Source of the DNA: Alkalibacter mobilis
Lineage (GTDB): Bacteria; Bacillota; Clostridia; Eubacteriales; Alkalibacteraceae
DNA length: 64,000 bases
Reading direction: 5' to 3'
Assembly (NCBI RefSeq): GCF_015594845.1
Contig: NZ_JADNRK010000006.1
Span: forward strand, 62,001 to 126,000
The notes under the pieces were generated by a model. The model saw only the letters and a program-made list of their open reading frames with translations, ran no database searches and was not told where the DNA came from. Positions 9,214 to 19,415 of the stretch are shown here, piece after piece. The translations under genes were made by a program, and so were the position numbers. Numbering within the stretch: the stretch's first letter is position 1; the number at the start of each line of letters is the position of its first letter.

Positions 9214-10439
9214 TCTTTCACATCCTCATATGCCATGTTGTTTTTTTCTTTCATCAATGCTCTTACTTTCAGTGGAAGGCCAAATAGTTTTATAAAGCCT
9301 TCAGCATCTTTATGGTTGTATAATTCACCCGTATCAAAACTGGAAATTTCTTCATTGTAAAGAGAAAAAGGAGATTCTATACCTGCAAGAACGATATTTC
9401 CCTTGTAAAGCTTAAAACGTACAGATCCGGTAATAACCTTCTGAGTTTCATTTACAAAAGCGCTCAGTGCTTCTCTCAAAGGCGTAAACCACTGTCCGTT
9501 GTATACCATCTCTGAAAATTTGGTTGCTACGATCTGCTTGAAGGAATAAGTTTCCTTATCCAGACACAAGTGTTCAAGTTCTTGGTGCGCTTTATAAAGT
9601 ATTGTGCCGCCGGGAGTTTCATATATTCCACGGGATTTCATTCCGACCACACGGTTTTCAATTAGATCGATCACTCCTATGCCGTGTTTTCCTCCCAATG
9701 AATTCAGAGTTCTCAATATCGAAGTTCCGTCCATTTTCATTCCATTTATCGAAATTGGAGTTCCTTCCTCAAACTCTATACTCACGTATTCGCTTTCGTC
9801 TGGCGCATCTTCGATGGTATTGCACATTTGCAGGATTTTTTTCTGGTTTGGCTCTATTGCCGGGTTTTCAAGTTCAAGACCTTCATGACTCAAATGCCAA
9901 AGATTTTTGTCTCTGCTGTAGCTTGTGTCTTTGTTCATGTTAAGTTTGATGTCGTGCATTATGCAATACTGGATCGCATCTTCACGAGACTTGATATCCC
10001 AAATTCTCCATGGGGCGATAATTTTCAAATGAGGAGCCAGGGCAGTTATTGTAAGCTCGAATCTAACTTGGTCGTTGCCCTTTCCGGTAGCTCCGTGACA
10101 GATGGCTTCAGCATCTTCTTTCAGGGCGTAATGAACTAATCTTTCAGCTATGAGTGGTCTTGCTATGGCAGTACCCAGAAGATATTTGTTTTCGTATACT
10201 GCTCCCGCCTTCAAGGTTGGGATCACATAATCATTGACAAAAATATCGGTCACATCGTCTATGTATAATTTGCTGGCGCCGGACATAAGTGCTCTTTCTT
10301 CCAACCCATCGATTTCTTGACCTTGTCCCACATCGATGCATACGGCGATAACTTCATAATCGTAATTTTCCTTTAACCAGGGTATGATAGTGGTAGTATC
10401 GAGACCACCGGAATATGCTAAAATAACTTTCTTTTTCAT
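9210..10439 (-). CDS. argG: argininosuccinate synthase
   Basis: ATP-dependent condensation of citrulline and aspartate. The 409-residue protein starts [22 protein letters not shown], with the N-type ATP-pyrophosphatase loop [22 protein letters not shown] is the substrate-binding signature. It is the first gene of the leftward argGH operon, with the ribosome binding site GGAGG 9-13 bp upstream. Its promoter lies in the divergent region shared with argC. Confidence 0.97.
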   Translation of the reverse strand: MKKKVILAYSGGLDTTTIIPWLKENYDYEVIAVCIDVGQGQEIDGLEERALMSGASKLYIDDVTDIFVNDYVIPTLKAGAVYENKYLLGTAIARPLIAERLVHYALKEDAEAICHGATGKGNDQVRFELTITALAPHLKIIAPWRIWDIKSREDAIQYCIMHDIKLNMNKDTSYSRDKNLWHLSHEGLELENPAIEPNQKKILQMCNTIEDAPDESEYVSIEFEEGTPISINGMKMDGTSILRTLNSLGGKHGIGVIDLIENRVVGMKSRGIYETPGGTILYKAHQELEHLCLDKETYSFKQIVATKFSEMVYNGQWFTPLREALSAFVNETQKVITGSVRFKLYKGNIVLAGIESPFSLYNEEISSFDTGELYNHKDAEGFIKLFGLPLKVRALMKEKNNMAYEDVKE

Positions 10440-10482
10440 TGTAATTTATTACCTCCATGATTTTCAATTTTCAATAAGCATA

Positions 10483-10511
10483 ATTATACAACATAAATGC
10501 ATAATATGCAA
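10483..10511 (-). promoter_or_regulatory. argGH promoter with overlapping palindrome
   Basis: On the minus strand, TTGCAT (10506-10511), a 17-bp spacer and TATAAT (10483-10488) form a good sigma-A promoter. A palindrome TGCAT-aat-ATGCA (10498-10510) overlaps the -35 and resembles an arginine-repressor half-site pair. ArgR binding is inference. Confidence 0.6.
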
Positions 10512-10528
10512 TAATATTTAAAAAATAC

Positions 10529-10561
10529 TTGATATAACAGTTAAGTATATGTATAATTATG
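10529..10561 (+). promoter_or_regulatory. argC operon promoter with repeated TGTATAATTATG motif
   Basis: TTGATA (10529-10534), a 17-bp spacer and TATAAT (10552-10557). The 12-mer TGTATAATTATG at 10550-10561 recurs exactly, in inverted orientation, at 10479-10490 over the argG -10. The shared -10 motif may be part of an ArgR operator. The transcript would start near 10564, giving a leader of about 140 nt before argC. Confidence 0.6.
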
Positions 10562-10702
10562 TGACATAAAGAATGTGGTAGCTCTTTGAGAAATTAAAGA
10601 CCACCAAGGGTCCTTTTCCCTGGAAGTCTTATTACATTATATAGGAATTGCGAATAATTATATAGTATTATTGAATACTTAATTAAGAAAAGAGGTATAA
10701 AA

Positions 10703-11746
10703 ATGATTAGAGCAAGTGTTGTAGGTGCATCAGGATATGTAGGGCAGGAATTGATAAGGCTTTTGATTGCACATCCTGAAGTTGAAATAGTCCATGTCAC
10801 TTCCACAAGCAAGGTTGGGGAGCAGTTTGACGACATGTATGGCAATTATAGAGATATATTTGTAAAACCCTTTGTCGAACAAGATCTGGAAAAGATTGCG
10901 GAAGATTCTGATGTAATATTTTTAGCACTGCCACACGGAGTGGCTTCCCATCTTGTTACTGAAGAATTGATAAAAAAAGTCAAGGTAATAGACATGGGAG
11001 CAGATTACAGGCTGGGCGATGTGGAGGAGTATGAAAACTGGTACAAAACTCGTCATGAGAGTCCCCAACTGATTAAAAAGAGCATTTATGGTTTATGTGA
11101 AATCAAAAAAAGCAGGATCAAGGAATATGATCTTATAGCAAATCCTGGATGTTACACTACCTGTAGCATATTGACTTTGGCACCTGTCATGGGGAATGAA
11201 GCTTTCGACAGCGATTCCATAGTGATCGACGCCAAGTCTGGGGTTTCTGGAGCAGGCAGGGGACTTAATTTGGGAACCCATTACACGGAATGCAATGAAT
11301 CGATCAAGGCATACAGCGTGGCGGCACACAGGCATACTCCGGAAATCGAGGAACAGCTAAGTCAAATCGGTGGCAAGGGTATAAGGCTTCTATTTACACC
11401 GCATTTGGCACCTATGAACAGAGGAATCCTGGCAACTTGTTATATAAGATTAAATGAGGATATGGAGGAAAATGAAATTCGCGAATTATATAATAATTAC
11501 TATAGAGAAAGTGGTTTTGTAAGAATTTTGAAAGAAGGAATCCTTCCTGAAACTAAATGGGTCAAGGGATCCAACTATTGTGACATAGGATTGAAATTGG
11601 ACAAAAGAACGAATACTCTTGTTGCAATAGGCGCTATCGACAATCTTGTTAAAGGAGCGGCGGGTCAGGGCATACAGAATATGAACATTATTTTCGGACT
11701 GGACGAAGGAACGGGACTGATCCATGTTCCCATTTTTCCGGCTTGA
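10703..11746 (+). CDS. argC: N-acetyl-gamma-glutamyl-phosphate reductase
   Basis: NADPH-dependent reduction of N-acetylglutamyl phosphate, third step of ornithine synthesis. The 347-residue protein has the Rossmann start IRASVVGASGYVGQELIRLL and the catalytic Cys in NPGCYTT near residue 150, followed by HRHTPEIEEQL. Length is normal. It is first in the argC-argJ-argB-argD-carA-carB operon. The ribosome binding site AGAGG lies 8 bp upstream of ATG. Confidence 0.97.
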   Translation: MIRASVVGASGYVGQELIRLLIAHPEVEIVHVTSTSKVGEQFDDMYGNYRDIFVKPFVEQDLEKIAEDSDVIFLALPHGVASHLVTEELIKKVKVIDMGADYRLGDVEEYENWYKTRHESPQLIKKSIYGLCEIKKSRIKEYDLIANPGCYTTCSILTLAPVMGNEAFDSDSIVIDAKSGVSGAGRGLNLGTHYTECNESIKAYSVAAHRHTPEIEEQLSQIGGKGIRLLFTPHLAPMNRGILATCYIRLNEDMEENEIRELYNNYYRESGFVRILKEGILPETKWVKGSNYCDIGLKLDKRTNTLVAIGAIDNLVKGAAGQGIQNMNIIFGLDEGTGLIHVPIFPA

Positions 11747-11771
11747 TAAAATTTTAAAGGAGGTACATGAA

Positions 11772-12992
11772 ATGCATATAGTTGAAGGAGCAATAAATAA
11801 ACCTGCAGGATTTAAAGCTGCAGGGAAACATATAGGTGTGAAAAAGAAGAGAAAAGATCTGGCTATAGTTTTCAGTGAAAAGCCAGCTGTCTTTGCGGCC
11901 ATGTTTACTACAAATAAGGTGAAGGCAGCTCCGGTATTGTGGAATATGAAGATTTACGATAGTGAAAAACCAATTAAAGCCATCGTCGTTAACAGCGGAA
12001 ATGCCAACGCTTGCACAGGGGTGAGGGGCAGTGAAGATACTGAGAAAATGGCATCAGCTACAGCAAAAGCGCTAGAGTGCCAGCCTGAAGAGGTGTTTGT
12101 AGCCTCTACCGGAGTTATCGGAGTTCCTTTGCCCATTGAGCTTATAACTGAAGGAATAAGTGTTCTTGCCAAGGAAGTAAGTGATGAAATGACATCGGGT
12201 TTGAATGCATCGGAAGCCATAATGACAACAGATACGACGATGAAAGTGATCACCGTTGAAACAGAGATCGGGGGCAAGGTAGTAACGATCTCCGGAATGG
12301 CCAAAGGATCTGGAATGATACATCCCAATATGGCCACCATGTTATCCTTTATAACTACGGATGTGGACATAAGCCAGGATCTATTGAGAAAAGCTCTCAA
12401 GGAGATAGGAAAAGATACTTACAATATGATTTCAGTGGATGGAGATACCAGTACGAATGACATGGTTATGGTCATGGCAAACGGAATGGCACAAAATCCG
12501 GCTATTACTGATGAAAACAATGATTTTCATAAATTTTACAAAGCGCTATATCATGTCAATGAACATTTGGCCAAAGAAATCGTGAAAGATGGCGAAGGAG
12601 CGAGCAAATTTTTGGAAGTAACACTGGAAGGTGCAAAAACGGAAGATGATGCCAGAATGCTTGTGAAAAGTGTCTTGACGTCAAATCTCGTAAAAACAGC
12701 CATGTTCGGAGAGGACGCTAACTGGGGAAGAATCCTTTGTGCAATGGGTTATTCCGAAGCAGATTTTGATCCGGAGGGAACCAGCCTGGAATTCGAAGGT
12801 GGTGGTCAAAAGATAATCCTTATGAAAGAGGGCTTGCCCATTGCTTTTGACGAGGATTTCGCATATGGGATACTTCAAAATAGAGACATTAAAATAAATA
12901 TATCCCTGGAAGACGGCCAGGCTTCAGCTACCGGTTGGGGTTGCGATCTAAGCTATGAATACGTAAAAATCAATGGAGAGTATAGATCATAG
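11772..12992 (+). CDS. argJ: glutamate N-acetyltransferase / amino-acid N-acetyltransferase
   Basis: ArgJ transfers acetyl groups between acetylornithine and glutamate and, when bifunctional, uses acetyl-CoA. The 406-residue precursor is expected to cleave itself before the conserved Thr of HPNMATML (Thr189 counted from this start), giving alpha and beta chains. KGSGMIHPN and DGDTSTNDM are family motifs. I chose ATG 11772, with the strong ribosome binding site AAAGGAGG just upstream; an earlier ATG inside argC lacks one. No argA is visible, which suits a bifunctional or fully cyclic pathway, but that is inference. Confidence 0.96.
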   Translation: MHIVEGAINKPAGFKAAGKHIGVKKKRKDLAIVFSEKPAVFAAMFTTNKVKAAPVLWNMKIYDSEKPIKAIVVNSGNANACTGVRGSEDTEKMASATAKALECQPEEVFVASTGVIGVPLPIELITEGISVLAKEVSDEMTSGLNASEAIMTTDTTMKVITVETEIGGKVVTISGMAKGSGMIHPNMATMLSFITTDVDISQDLLRKALKEIGKDTYNMISVDGDTSTNDMVMVMANGMAQNPAITDENNDFHKFYKALYHVNEHLAKEIVKDGEGASKFLEVTLEGAKTEDDARMLVKSVLTSNLVKTAMFGEDANWGRILCAMGYSEADFDPEGTSLEFEGGGQKIILMKEGLPIAFDEDFAYGILQNRDIKINISLEDGQASATGWGCDLSYEYVKINGEYRS

Positions 12993-13000
12993 GAGGAAAA

Positions 13001-13882
13001 ATGGACAAATATATAAATCAGGCGAAAACATTGATGGAAGCTCTGCCTTACATCAAAAAATTCAATAATAAAATAATCGTCATAAAATACGGCGGAAGTG
13101 CCATGATAGACGAACAGCTAAAAATGTCCGTAATCAAGGATATAACCCTGATGAAGCTGGTAGGCATCAAGCCGGTTGTAGTGCACGGTGGAGGAAAGAA
13201 AATAAACGAGATGCTTTCCAAAATAGGAAAGGAAAGTGTTTTCATCGATGGATTGAGGGTTACAGATGACGATACAATGGAAATTGCTGAAATGGTATTG
13301 AGCGGAAATATCAATAAGAGCATAGTTCAAATGTTTCAACAACAGGGAATCAAGGCAGTAGGTATAAGTGGTAAAGACGGGATGACTATTCAAGCTGAAA
13401 AAAACATGCCTGGAGGTAAAGACATAGGATGGGTGGGAGAAATCAAACAGGTAAATCCCGAACTGATAATCAGTTTGATCGAAGATGACTTCGTGCCCGT
13501 TGTTGCACCGATTGCAACTGATAAAAATAATCACACCTACAACATAAACGCCGATTACGTGGCCAGTGCCGTTGCTTCATCGCTAAAAGCAGAGAAACTC
13601 ATTTATTTGACTGATGTAGAGGGCGTGCTGAGAGACATCAATGATTTGGACACTCTTATATCAAGAATAAATGTGAACGATATTGAATCCATGAAAGAGG
13701 AAAAAACTATCACAGGCGGGATGATACCGAAATTGGACAATTGCAGAAAAAGCATAGAGGACGGGGTAAACAGCGTACATATCCTTGACGGCAGACAGGA
13801 TCACTGTCTGCTCTTGGAACTTTTTACAAATTCAGGAATAGGAACTATGATTTATAAAACGGAGGATCAAGATGGAAAATAA
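13001..13882 (+). CDS. argB: acetylglutamate kinase
   Basis: Phosphorylates N-acetylglutamate, commonly the feedback-regulated step. The 293-residue amino-acid-kinase fold has IVIKYGGSAM near residue 26, VVVHGGGKKINEML near residue 58 and a C-terminal GGMIPKLDNC segment. The N-terminal helix before the kinase core (YINQAKTLMEALPYIKKF) resembles arginine-sensitive hexameric NAGKs. That points to arginine feedback, though inhibition cannot be read directly. It overlaps argD by 11 bp. Confidence 0.96.
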   Translation: MDKYINQAKTLMEALPYIKKFNNKIIVIKYGGSAMIDEQLKMSVIKDITLMKLVGIKPVVVHGGGKKINEMLSKIGKESVFIDGLRVTDDDTMEIAEMVLSGNINKSIVQMFQQQGIKAVGISGKDGMTIQAEKNMPGGKDIGWVGEIKQVNPELIISLIEDDFVPVVAPIATDKNNHTYNINADYVASAVASSLKAEKLIYLTDVEGVLRDINDLDTLISRINVNDIESMKEEKTITGGMIPKLDNCRKSIEDGVNSVHILDGRQDHCLLLELFTNSGIGTMIYKTEDQDGK

Positions 13883-15065
13883 AACTATAGAAAAAGCAAA
13901 AAAACACGTTATGAGCACATACGGTTCATACCCAATAGTTTTCGATCATGGAAAAGGATGCTATTTGTACGATGATGCAGGTAAAAAGTACCTTGATTTT
14001 GTCGCAGGAATCGCAGTAAACGCTCTTGGTTACGGTCATGAGAAATTGGTCGAGAAAATCTCGGAACAGGCAAAAAAGCTTACGCATGTATCAAATCTCT
14101 ATTATAATGAACCAGCTGTAGAACTTGCTGAAAAATTTACCGACTACGCAGAAATGGACAAAGTGTTTTTCTGCAATAGTGGTGCTGAAGCAGTTGAAGC
14201 AGCTTTGAAATTAAGCAGGGTCTATTGCAAAAAAAACAAATCTGAAAAAGCTCACAAGATAATATCGATGAAGAACTCCTTCCACGGAAGAACTTTCGGA
14301 GCTATTTCGGCTACAGGTCAGACCAAATATCAAAAGGATCTCAATCCCTTGATGCCAACGGTGGAATTTGCCGAATTCAATAATTTGGACGATGTAAAGT
14401 CAAAGATCAATGAAGACACAGCAGCCATTATAGTTGAGCCTATCCAGGGGGAAGGTGGCATAAATCCTGCGGATCTTGAGTTTTTGAAAGGTTTAAGAAG
14501 CGTTTGTGACGATGAAAATATCGTACTGATATTTGATGAGGTGCAAAGCGGCATAGGTCGTACAGGCAAGTTGTTTGCCTATCAAAAGTTCGGTGTATAC
14601 CCTGACATAGTTGCATGTGCCAAAGGATTGGGAGGGGGAGTTCCAATGGGAGCAATCTTGGCAAAAAAAGAATTTGCAGATGCATTTGTTCCAGGCAGTC
14701 ACGCATCCACATTCGGTGGGAATGCATTGTCTGCATCAGCTGCTTTGGTAGTTTTGGATGAACTGATGGAAAATGGTTTGATGGAAAATGTTTCGACCCA
14801 AGGAGAACATCTAAAAGAAGTCCTGTATGAATTGAAAGAAAAATCAAAATTTATCACAAATGTAAAAGGTGAGGGATTGATGCTGGGCATTTCGGTAGAT
14901 GGAATCGAAACTTCAAAAATTGTCGGCAAGGCTATGGAAAAGGGTCTTCTGTTGGTTGGAGCAGGAAGTAACGTAATCAGATTTGTTCCGCCTTTGATCG
15001 TAACTGAAAAAGAAATCGATGAATTCAAATCGATCATGGAGTCTGTACTGGAGGAACTTGAATGA
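13872..15065 (+). CDS. argD: acetylornithine aminotransferase
   Basis: A PLP-dependent class III aminotransferase (397 residues) converting N-acetylglutamate semialdehyde to N-acetylornithine. Visible motifs are NSGAEAVEAALKLSR, FHGRTFGAISATGQ, the PLP-binding FDEVQSGIGRTG, and the Schiff-base Lys in ACAKGLGGGVPMGA near residue 252. It starts inside argB and ends in a 4-bp ATGA overlap with carA, so the cluster looks translationally coupled. Confidence 0.95.
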   Translation: MENKTIEKAKKHVMSTYGSYPIVFDHGKGCYLYDDAGKKYLDFVAGIAVNALGYGHEKLVEKISEQAKKLTHVSNLYYNEPAVELAEKFTDYAEMDKVFFCNSGAEAVEAALKLSRVYCKKNKSEKAHKIISMKNSFHGRTFGAISATGQTKYQKDLNPLMPTVEFAEFNNLDDVKSKINEDTAAIIVEPIQGEGGINPADLEFLKGLRSVCDDENIVLIFDEVQSGIGRTGKLFAYQKFGVYPDIVACAKGLGGGVPMGAILAKKEFADAFVPGSHASTFGGNALSASAALVVLDELMENGLMENVSTQGEHLKEVLYELKEKSKFITNVKGEGLMLGISVDGIETSKIVGKAMEKGLLLVGAGSNVIRFVPPLIVTEKEIDEFKSIMESVLEELE

Positions 15066-16138
15066 AAGCTTTTCTCTACCTGGAAGACGGTTCTGTCATG
15101 GAGGGGAAATCCTTTGGGGCAGTCAAAGAAACAGTATCGGAAATTGTTTTCAACACGGGGATGACCGGATATCAGGAAATTCTGACAGATCCCTCATATA
15201 AAGGACAATCTGTCGTCATGACATACCCGATTATTGGCAATTATGGGATCAATAAATTCGATGATGAATCAAGTAAAGTTCAAGTGGAATCACTGATCGT
15301 TAGAGAATTTTGTGATTATCCCAGTCATTTCAAATCTTGTATGGGAATCAACGACTACTTGGTCGAGAACGATGTTCCAGGAATCTGTGGACTGGATACC
15401 AGAATGTTGACGAAAAAAATTCGTCAGAATGGAGTAATGAGATGCCTTCTTGCATATGAAGAAGGCATTGATCATATATCCAAGATCAGAAATTATAAAT
15501 TTCCCACTGACGCTGCAAAATCTGCTGGTGTAAAAAGAAAGTTGGTCGTCAGCTCAGGCGAAGTCAATATTGGAATTGTGGATCTCGGATGCAAAAATGG
15601 CATAGTTCGACAATTGGTTCAGAATGACTGCAGAGTAACCATGCTCCCTGCAGATGTTTCAGCGGACGAGATAATTTGCGAAAAATTTGACGGGTTGGTA
15701 GTTTCAAACGGACCCGGAGATCCCAAAGACAACATGGAAACAGTAGAAGTGTTGAAAAAAGTTCTGGGCAGGTTGCCGATTAGGGGTATATGCCTGGGGA
15801 ATCAGTTGCTTGCACTGGCATTGGGAGCCGATACCTATAAAATGAAATTTGGACATCGAGGCGGCAATCACCCGGTAGTAAACTTGAAGACTGGAAAAGT
15901 GATTATTTCATCTCAGAATCATGGATATGCCGTAAATGAAAAGACCCTGCCGCCAGGTGTGGTGAAAACATATGAAAATATCAATGACAATACTTTTGAG
16001 GGTTTTGAGTATACAAAATACAATATCAAAGCTGTACAGTTTCATCCAGAAGAAGGTCCCGGACCAGTGGACGGACATGAAATAATAAGGGAATGGATAA
16101 ATGAAATAAAGGAAGATGAAAATTATGCCCAAAAATAA
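15062..16138 (+). CDS. carA: carbamoyl-phosphate synthase, small (glutaminase) subunit
   Basis: Supplies ammonia from glutamine to CarB. The 358-residue protein has the N-terminal CPSase_sm domain ([20 protein letters not shown]) and a C-terminal class I glutamine amidotransferase domain. The catalytic Cys lies in [14 protein letters not shown], and His/Glu in [10 protein letters not shown]. The usual His of GHQ is Asn here, a position tolerated by the family pattern. Its place in the arg operon points to an arginine-linked rather than pyrimidine-linked enzyme, unless it serves both. Confidence 0.95.
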   Translation: MKAFLYLEDGSVMEGKSFGAVKETVSEIVFNTGMTGYQEILTDPSYKGQSVVMTYPIIGNYGINKFDDESSKVQVESLIVREFCDYPSHFKSCMGINDYLVENDVPGICGLDTRMLTKKIRQNGVMRCLLAYEEGIDHISKIRNYKFPTDAAKSAGVKRKLVVSSGEVNIGIVDLGCKNGIVRQLVQNDCRVTMLPADVSADEIICEKFDGLVVSNGPGDPKDNMETVEVLKKVLGRLPIRGICLGNQLLALALGADTYKMKFGHRGGNHPVVNLKTGKVIISSQNHGYAVNEKTLPPGVVKTYENINDNTFEGFEYTKYNIKAVQFHPEEGPGPVDGHEIIREWINEIKEDENYAQK

Positions 16139-19100
16139 AGACATTAAAAAAGTTATGGTAATTGGCTCTGGGCCAATAATAATAGGTCAAGCGGCAGAAT
16201 TCGACTATGCCGGGACCCAAGCTTGCAAAGCCCTCAAAGAAGAGGGGATAAGCGTGGTTTTGGTAAACAGTAATCCTGCAACCATCATGACAGATGAAAA
16301 TATGGCCGACAGGGTTTACATAGAACCTCTCACCGTAGAGGCATTGGAAAGTATTATAGATTCTGAGAGACCCGATGGCATATTGCCCACTTTGGGAGGA
16401 CAGACCGGGCTGAATTTGGCAATGGAGCTCGACGAGGCTGGTGTATTGAAACGTTTTGGAGTCAAACTACTGGGGACTTCTCTGGAAGCTATAAAAAAAG
16501 CGGAAGACAGGGAAAGCTTCAGAGATTTAATGAATGAGATCAATGAACCCATTCCAAGAAGTGAAATAGTATCCACGGTTGAAGATGGTGTTGCTTTTGC
16601 AAATGAAGCCGGATATCCAGTTATTGTAAGACCTGCGTATACTTTGGGAGGAACCGGTGGCGGGATTGCAAGGAATGAAGAAGAGCTGAGAAACGTAATC
16701 CACACTGGTATAATGTTCTCTAGAATAGGACAAGTCCTTGTTGAACAGAGCGTGGCAGGATGGAAAGAAATCGAATACGAAGTAATGAGGGATGCCAACG
16801 ACACCTGCATAATTATTTGTAATATGGAGAATATTGATCCGGTAGGGATCCATACGGGTGACAGCATAGTGGTGGCACCATCTCAAACCTTGACAGACAA
16901 CGAATACCATATGTTGAGAAAATCGGCATTAAAGATCATCAAATCTCTTAAAATCGAAGGCGGTTGCAACGTTCAATATGCTTTAAATCCTGAGAGTGAA
17001 GAGTATATAGTAATAGAAGTAAATCCCAGAGTCAGCAGATCCTCTGCTTTGGCATCAAAGGCGGCAGGCTACCCAATAGCGAAAATCGCCGCAAAGATCG
17101 CCATAGGATTGCACCTTCACGAAATAGAAAATAGCGTGACCAAAAGCACCAAGGCAGCCTTTGAACCTGTCTTGGACTATGTGGTGGTAAAGATTCCCAA
17201 ATGGCCTTTTGATAAATTCGATTACGCAGATAGAAAGCTTGGTACGCAGATGAAAGCAACCGGAGAGGTAATGGCCATAGACAGAAGCTTTGAAAGTGCT
17301 CTTCTCAAAGCGGTTATTTCTCTTGAGGGAAATGTTGTCTCCATGAGAAAAGAGTATCTTCAAAGAATGAGCGATGATCAGTTGATTTCGTTCTTGGATA
17401 ATGTTGATGACGAAAGGATATTTGTTATTTTTGAAGCGCTAAGAAGAAATATTTCCATCGAAGAAATACAGCGTAAGACAAAAATCGACAAGTGGTTTCT
17501 CAAGAAGTTTGAGAACATCACGGCAACTGAGAAGGAGCTCATGGAGAACCCCCTTGACAGGGAATTGTTGACAAAGGCGGAGAGATTCGGATTTAGCGAC
17601 AGGGAAATCGAGCTTCTCACTGGTGAAAGCCACGCAGTCATAGATGCCATACGGAGAGCACATAGGATTTATCCTGTGTACAAGATGGTAGATACATGTG
17701 CAGGGGAGTTTGAATCGTACACCCCCTACTATTATTCGACATATGAAACCGAAGATGAGAACCAGATAAGCAAAAGAGAAAAAATTATCGTAGTGGGTTC
17801 CGGACCTATAAGGATAGGGCAGGGGATAGAGTTTGACTATTGTTCAGTCCACGCAGTTTGGGCAATCCAGAAACTTGGTTATGAGAGTATAATAATAAAC
17901 AATAATCCTGAAACCGTGAGTACAGATTTTGATACGGCGGACAAGCTTTATTTTGAACCGCTTTTCATCGAAGATGTTTACAATGTGGTGCGAAAAGAAA
18001 CTCCTAAAGGTGTAATTGTACAATTCGGCGGTCAGACTTCCATAAATCTTGCATCAAAACTTATGGAAAGAGGAGTGCAAATTTTGGGAACCAGTGTTAA
18101 TTCCATAGATGCTGCCGAAGATCGAAAAAGATTCGACAGACTGCTGGAAGAGTTGGAAATTTGCAGGCCGAAAGGATTTGGCATTGTATCCATCCAGGAA
18201 GCAGTGGATGCTGCAAATGTCATAGGATATCCTGTACTTGTAAGACCGTCATATGTAATAGGCGGAAGAGCCATGCAGGTTGTCTATGAAGAAGAGGAAT
18301 TATTGAAGTACTTGAACGAAGCTGCGGCTATTTCTCTGGAGCATCCAATATTGATTGACGAGTACATAGAAGGTATTGAAGTTGAAGTAGATGCTATTAG
18401 CGACGGCAAAAATGTTTTAATACCAGGTGTAATGGAGCATATTGAAAGAACCGGTGTTCATTCGGGTGACAGCATCAGCGTTTATCCTCCGCAAAACATT
18501 TCGGATCCCGAAAAAGAAATGATCCTTAGTTACACAGAAAAAATTTCTCGAGCGTTGAATGTTAAGGGGATACTGAACATTCAGTTTGTGTTGAAGAATG
18601 GTATTCCTTACGTCATTGAGGTAAACCCGCGAGCTTCCAGAACTGTACCGATCATAAGCAAGGTTACCGGGATTCCGATGATCGATATGGCTGTAAGGGT
18701 CATCCTTGGGGAAAACTTGTCTGACTTGGGCTGGGGAATCGGAATTTACCAGGAAATTGATTTTGTAGCTGTAAAAGCACCAGTGTTTTCTTTTCAAAAG
18801 TTGTTGAATGTGGACAGTGCTTTAACACCTGAAATGAAGTCGACCGGAGAAGTTTTAGGGGTCGATCGAAGTTATGGACATGCTTTGGCCAAAGCTTTTA
18901 TAGCTTCAGGCAATAAATTTGAAAAACCTGGAAAAGTGCTGTTTTCACTAAATGATCGGGACAAGGAGGAAGGTTGCCGGGTAGCGGAAGGATTCATTTC
19001 TGCCGGTTGCACTGTTTTGGGAACGTCTAAAACGGCGGAATTCCTAAAAGAGAAAGGTTTGAAGGTGGAAAGTGTGGAGGGTAAAAACTTGGATGAAATT

Positions 19101-19325
19101 AAAGCCATGCTCAAATCTAAGGAAATTTCAGTAATTGTCAATACACCGACCATTGGAAAAGATCCCCTCCGACAAGGTTTTCAAATCAGAAGCTACTGCC
19201 AGAGTCTCGGTACGCCTTGTTTTACTTCTTTGGATACGGCTACTGCATATCTTGAGGCTTGGAAAGAAGTAAACAAGGTACAAAAATTGGAATACAAGAC
19301 TATTTCAGATTACAGATCGATTTAA
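16125..19325 (+). CDS. carB: carbamoyl-phosphate synthase, large subunit
   Basis: Makes carbamoyl phosphate from bicarbonate, ammonia and two ATP. The 1066-residue protein has two homologous ATP-grasp halves, each beginning with a nucleotide-binding [19 protein letters not shown] / [19 protein letters not shown] motif, and a C-terminal MGS-like regulatory domain (about residue 930 onward). I prefer ATG 16125 (MPKNKDIKK) to the ATG nine bases earlier, because AAGGAAG is then 9-10 bp upstream. It overlaps carA by 14 bp and is the last gene of the operon. Confidence 0.97.
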   Translation: MPKNKDIKKVMVIGSGPIIIGQAAEFDYAGTQACKALKEEGISVVLVNSNPATIMTDENMADRVYIEPLTVEALESIIDSERPDGILPTLGGQTGLNLAMELDEAGVLKRFGVKLLGTSLEAIKKAEDRESFRDLMNEINEPIPRSEIVSTVEDGVAFANEAGYPVIVRPAYTLGGTGGGIARNEEELRNVIHTGIMFSRIGQVLVEQSVAGWKEIEYEVMRDANDTCIIICNMENIDPVGIHTGDSIVVAPSQTLTDNEYHMLRKSALKIIKSLKIEGGCNVQYALNPESEEYIVIEVNPRVSRSSALASKAAGYPIAKIAAKIAIGLHLHEIENSVTKSTKAAFEPVLDYVVVKIPKWPFDKFDYADRKLGTQMKATGEVMAIDRSFESALLKAVISLEGNVVSMRKEYLQRMSDDQLISFLDNVDDERIFVIFEALRRNISIEEIQRKTKIDKWFLKKFENITATEKELMENPLDRELLTKAERFGFSDREIELLTGESHAVIDAIRRAHRIYPVYKMVDTCAGEFESYTPYYYSTYETEDENQISKREKIIVVGSGPIRIGQGIEFDYCSVHAVWAIQKLGYESIIINNNPETVSTDFDTADKLYFEPLFIEDVYNVVRKETPKGVIVQFGGQTSINLASKLMERGVQILGTSVNSIDAAEDRKRFDRLLEELEICRPKGFGIVSIQEAVDAANVIGYPVLVRPSYVIGGRAMQVVYEEEELLKYLNEAAAISLEHPILIDEYIEGIEVEVDAISDGKNVLIPGVMEHIERTGVHSGDSISVYPPQNISDPEKEMILSYTEKISRALNVKGILNIQFVLKNGIPYVIEVNPRASRTVPIISKVTGIPMIDMAVRVILGENLSDLGWGIGIYQEIDFVAVKAPVFSFQKLLNVDSALTPEMKSTGEVLGVDRSYGHALAKAFIASGNKFEKPGKVLFSLNDRDKEEGCRVAEGFISAGCTVLGTSKTAEFLKEKGLKVESVEGKNLDEIKAMLKSKEISVIVNTPTIGKDPLRQGFQIRSYCQSLGTPCFTSLDTATAYLEAWKEVNKVQKLEYKTISDYRSI

Positions 19326-19328
19326 AAA

Positions 19329-19360
19329 AATCAGAAACTTTTTACAATCTGATTATTTTA
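19329..19360 (+). terminator. probable terminator after carB
   Basis: A 7-bp stem AATCAGA / TCTGATT with a 12-nt loop, followed by ATTTTA, starts 3 bp after carB. The tail is weak, so this is moderate support only. Confidence 0.5.
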
Positions 19361-19380
19361 TGTGAAAAGTGTGTTATAAT
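19352..19380 (+). promoter_or_regulatory. extended -10 promoter of plsY
   Basis: TGTTATAAT (19372-19380) is an extended -10 element 35 bp before the plsY ATG. The -35 region is poor. Confidence 0.55.
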
Positions 19381-19415
19381 GATTTTCGTTATACTTGAAA
19401 AAAGGTGGAAATTCA

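Noticed and set aside
9602-9943. Plus-strand frames of 94-113 codons opposite argG.
   Set aside because: No ribosome binding site or family resemblance; argG on the other strand is certain.
11954-12400. A 148-codon frame antisense to argJ.
   Set aside because: It mirrors the argJ codon pattern and has no independent signals.
14440-14847. A 135-codon frame antisense to argD.
   Set aside because: Low-information composition rich in His, Leu and Pro, no start signal, entirely within argD.
16316-16867. A 183-codon open frame antisense to carB.
   Set aside because: It has Ser/Pro-rich composition with no motif or ribosome binding site, and is fully inside a well-supported gene; a shadow frame.
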